A stretch of 64,000 nucleotides of DNA, taken from Cherax quadricarinatus (Eukaryota > Arthropoda > Malacostraca > Decapoda > Parastacidae). Shown here one piece after another: positions 59,925-64,000 of this stretch. How positions within the stretch are numbered: position 1 is the stretch's first letter; each line of letters starts with the position of its first letter. The notes below the pieces were generated by a model, which had not been told where the DNA came from, did no database searches, and was given only the letters and a program-made list of their open reading frames with translations. The position numbers and the translations under genes were made by a program. The stretch lies in the NCBI RefSeq assembly GCF_038502225.1, contig NC_091293.1, positions 2,590,201-2,654,200 of the forward strand. Reading direction: 5' to 3'.

Positions 59925-60400
59925 TTGGATTTGTGAGGGACCTGCCTAGTATGGGCAAAAAGGCCTACTGCAGTGTACCTCCTTTCTTGGGCAGTTTTAA
60001 AAAGAGATTGGACAAGTATATAAATAGACGTTCTGTAGTGTTCCTCCAGGATATTAAGGATTCCTTAGTCTGGAAGTGCAACATAGCCAGGACAACACAA
60101 ACGATCAATATCATGGAAGACAAGTAGTACGTGAAGTCAGAGATCAGGATAGTTACAATAAAGACACCATTCACTGTTATTGTTATTCACCATATTGTTT
60201 CAGACAACGGAACAATGCTCTTCTCCAGACTGAGGGACTGACCACCTCAAAACTTTAAGGGTGATGGACTGATTACATCGTCTTCAAGTATCTTCTGCTT
60301 CTATCAACTTTTCTGTACTCGACTGAAGAAGCCTACTGTGTAGGCGAAACGTTTCGAAATAAAGATACCTAACTGTTGCATATGTGTCTTACCTAACAAC
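59925..60400 (+). mobile_element. Fragments of two LINE 3' ends
   Basis: At 59,925-59,992 the words gggacctgcctagtatgggc and aggcctactgcagtgtacct match the 3' end of LINE copy D (29,945-29,990). A stretch with FKKRLDKYIN follows. At 60,220-60,400 gactgaggga, ctgaagaagcctactgtgta and ggcgaaacgtttcgaaataa match the 3' tail of copy E. No full element is present. The stretch 60,401-60,945 shows no gene. Confidence 0.6.
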
Positions 60401-60945
60401 CTGTCGGTATTTTATACCATTTTAATGTTCACACCATTCACTATAATGTTCCATTCACAATATTTGTACTGTGCTGTTATTCTGACGGATTTTCCCGAGA
60501 AAATGTGCTGTTTAACATGTATATTTTTATTATTCAAAACCTGGACCGTATTCATGAGCTAAAATAAAAATGTATAATGAATTTGTAAAACGTACTTCTG
60601 ACATCAAATTATGTGCTGTTTCTAACACCTGCACCATACCTGACTAAGTGCGGTACTGTCTGGCTTGTTCTCGGTAAATCCAAGCTTGTTCATGGTTGTT
60701 CTCGGTTCATCTCGGTTGTTCTCGGTAATTAGTAGGACAGATTTCAGGTAAATACAAACTGCTCATCCATTTATTTCTTGAATATTTGAGATATACGAAT
60801 TTACAGACTAATAGACAAAATTTTTACCAAACAGCAAATTCTTAATATTTTCCAATTGTTCAACCCACTGTTCTGTAATGGAACACCAGAGAACTTGAGG
60901 AACGTCTGTCTTTTACAAGGTAACTCACACAGCCATTTAATTAAC

Positions 60946-63900
60946 TACAGAGACACTCAGAGACACCAGGATCATCACCAGGGAAGACACTCAGAGACAC
61001 CAGGATCATCACCAGGGAGGACACTCAGAGACACCAGGATCATCACCAGGGAGGACACCCAGAGACACCAGGATCATCACCAGGGAAGACACTCAGAGAC
61101 ACCAGGATCATCACCAGGGAGGACACCCAGAGACACCAGGATCATCACCAGGGAAGACACTCAGAGACACCAGGATCATCACCAGGGAGGACACCCAGAG
61201 ACACCAGGATCATCACCAGGGAGGACACTCAGAGACACCAGGATCATCACCAGGGAAGACACTCAGAGATACCAGGATCATCACCAGGGAAGACACTCAG
61301 AGACACCAGGATCATCACCAGGGAAGACACTCAGAGATACCAGGATCATCACCAGGGAAGACACTCAGAGACACCAGGATCATCACCAGGAAAGACACTC
61401 AGAGATACCAGGATCATCACCAGGGAAGACACTCAGAGACACCAGGATCATCACCAGGGAAGACACTCAGAGATACCAGGATCATCACCAGGGAAGACAC
61501 TCAGAGATACCAGGATCATCACCAGGGAAGACACTCAGAGACACCAGGATCATCACCAGGGAAGACACTCAGAGATACCAGGATCATCACCAGGGAAGAC
61601 ACTCAGAGACACCAGGATCATCACCAGGGAAGACACTCAGAGATACCAGGATCATCACCAGGGAAGACACTCAGAGACACCAGGATCATCACCAGGGAAG
61701 ACACTCAGAGATACCAGGATCATCACCAGGGAAGACACTCAGAGACACCAGGATCATCACCAGGGAAGACACTCAGAGACACAAGGATCATCACCAGGGA
61801 AGACACTCAGAGATACCAGGATCATCACCAGGGAAGACACTCAGAGACACCAGGATCATCACCAGGGAAGACACTCAGAGATACCAGGATCATCACCAGG
61901 GAAGACACTCAGAGACACCAGGATCATCGTCAGGGAAGACACTCAGGGACACCAGGATCGTCACCAGGGAAGACACTCAGAGACACCAGGATCATCACCA
62001 GGGAAGACACTCAGAGATACCAGGATCATCACCAGGGAAGACACTCAGAGACACCAGGATCATCACCAGGGACGACACTCAGAGATACCAGGATCATCAC
62101 CAGGGAAGACACTCAGAGACACCAGGATCATCACCAGGGAAGACACTCAGAGACACCAGGATCATCACCAGGGAAGACACTCAGAGATACCAGGATCATC
62201 ACCAGGGAAGACACTCAGAGACACCAGGATCATCACCAGGGAAGACACTCAGAGACACCAGGATCATCACCAGGGAAGACACTCAGAGACACCAGGATCA
62301 TCACCAGGGAAGACACTCAGAGATACCAGGATCATCACCAGGGAAGACACTCAGAGACACCAGGATCATCACCAGGGAAGACACTCAGAGACACCAGGAT
62401 CATCACCAGGGAAGACACTCAGAGATACCAGGATCATCACCAGGGAAGACACTCAGAGACACCAGGATCATCACCAGGGAAGACACTCAGAGACACCAGG
62501 ATCATCACCAGGGAAGACACTCAGAGACACCAGGATCATCACCAGGGAAGACACTCAGGGACACCAGGATCATCACCAGGGAGGACACTCAGGGACACCA
62601 GGATCATCACCAGGGAAGACACTCAGAGACACCAGGATCACCACCAGGGAAGACACTCAGGGACACCAGGATCATCACCAGGGAAGACACTCAGAGATAC
62701 CAGGATCATCACCAGGGAAGACACTCAGAGACACCAGGATCAACATCAGGGAAGACACTCAGGGACACCAGGATCATCACCAGGGAGGACACTCAGGGAC
62801 ACCAGGATCATCACCAGGGAAGACACTCAGAGACACCAGGATAATCACCAGGGAAGACACTCAGAGACACCAGGATCATCACCAGGGAAGACACTCAGGG
62901 ACACCAGGATCATCACCAGGGAGGACACTCAGGGACACCAGGATCATCACCAGGGAAGACACTCAGAGACACCAGGATCACCACCAGGGAAGACACTCAG
63001 GGACACCAGGATCATCACCAGGGAAGACACTCAGAGATACCAGGATCATCACCAGGGAAGACACTCAGAGACACCAGGATCAACATCAGGGAAGACACTC
63101 AGGGACACCAGGATCATCACCAGGGAAGACACTCAGAGACACCAATATAATCACCTGGCAAGACACTCAGAGACACCAGGATCATCACCAGGGAAGACAC
63201 TCAGAGACACCAGGATAATCACCTGGGAAGACACTCAGAGACACCAGGATCATCACCAGGGAAGACACTCAGAGACACCAGGATAATCACCAGGGAAGAC
63301 ACTCAGAGACACCAGGATAATCACCAGGGAAGACACTCAGAGACACCAGGATAATCACCAGGGAAGACACTCAGAGACACCAGGATCATCACCAGGGAAG
63401 ACACTCAGGGACACCAGGATCATCACCAGGGAAGACACTCAGAGACACCAGGATAATCACCAGGGAAGACACTCAGAGACACCAGGATAATCACCTGGGA
63501 AGACACTCAGAGACACCAGGATCATCACCAGGGAAGACACTCAGAGACACCAGGATAATCACCAGGGAAGACACTCAGAGACACCAGGATAATCACCAGG
63601 GAAGACACTCAGAGACACCAGGATAATCACCAGGGAAGACACTCAGAGACACCAGGATCATCACCAGGGAAGACACTCAGGGACACCAGGATCATCACCA
63701 GGGAAGACACTCAGAGACACCAGGATCATCACCAGGGAGGACACTCAGGGACACCAGGATCATCACCAGGGAAGACACTCAGAGACACCAGGATCATCAC
63801 CAGGGAAGACACTCAGAGACACCAGGATCATCACCAGGGAAGACACTCAGAGACACCAGGATCATCACCAGGGAAGACACTCAGAGACACCAGGATCATC

Positions 63901-64000
63901 ACCAGGGAAGACACTCAGAGACACCAGGATCATCACCAGGGAAGACACTCAGGGACACCAGGATCATCACCAGGGAAGACACTCAGAGACACCAGGATCA
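60946..64000. repeat. 34-bp minisatellite, about 90 copies, runs off the window
   Basis: The unit is agggaagacactcagagaca plus ccaggatcatcacc. Frequent variants are gagatacc, gggacacc, aggacac and ggataatc. Because no frame of the unit has a stop, an open frame of more than 600 codons runs through, with a 34-residue period; it closes where the ggataatc variant appears. Not a gene. Confidence 0.97.

Noticed and set aside
60856..62844. Open frame of 662 codons at the right end.
   Set aside because: It has a 34-residue period from a 34-bp unit and no non-repeat domain.

Overview
This is a eukaryotic window, almost certainly a decapod crustacean (crayfish-, lobster- or crab-like). Three things suggest this: an arthropod-type activin-family TGF-beta gene split by an intron of about 6.6 kb; a dense mix of CR1/L2- and Jockey-type LINEs, tRNA-derived SINEs, a Gypsy LTR element and MITE-like elements; and an extreme load of satellites. 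By my addition well over a third of the window is tandem repeat. No bacterial genes, rRNA genes or CRISPR arrays are present. A run of 100 N at 56,989-57,088 marks a scaffold gap. The species assignment is inference.

Layout. 1-7.67 kb: a 21-bp minisatellite of about 365 copies. 7.8-10.6 kb: a decayed CR1/L2-type LINE (minus), followed by a 23-bp minisatellite (10.9-12.4 kb). 13.0-18.7 kb: a mosaic of LINE pieces on both strands, including two ORF1 relics with SGNH/GDSL-esterase-like motifs, an inverted pair of 3' ends, and a nested 220-bp insertion. 18.7-25.2 kb: microsatellites, a 385-bp MITE-like element inside a (TA)n tract, and arrays of 41, 14, 28, 44 and 22 bp. 26.06-33.45 kb (minus): the one clear host gene, an activin/inhibin-beta-like ligand with its last two exons visible. 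Its intron holds a 46-bp array, a LINE, a composite SINE with target-site duplication, and a very uniform 31-bp array. 35.63-40.31 kb: an LTR retrotransposon with both LTRs, primer binding site, polypurine tract and target-site duplication. Its surviving domain order is gag-protease-integrase-RNase H, with the reverse transcriptase missing. 41.0-41.8 kb: a transposase-like relic broken by a SINE palindrome. 42.0-53.2 kb: a 23-bp array, a 24-bp array, triplet repeats, a 45-bp array and a 4.4-kb 24-bp array with internal segmental duplication. 53.3-55.1 kb: a second copy of the CR1/L2-type LINE. 55.4-57.0 kb: simple repeats and a 23-bp array running into the gap. 57.1-59.6 kb: a Jockey-type LINE relic. 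59.6-60.4 kb: a large hairpin and LINE tails. 60.95-64.0 kb: a 34-bp array that runs off the end.

Functionally only the activin-like ligand looks like a live host gene: its mature domain has all nine cysteines, a furin-type site and compatible splice phases. Its signal-peptide exon(s) are not visible and should lie at higher coordinates on the minus strand, within or beyond this window. All transposon ORFs seen are broken by stops, frameshifts or lost catalytic residues. The very long open frames in the satellites are artefacts of stop-free repeat units.
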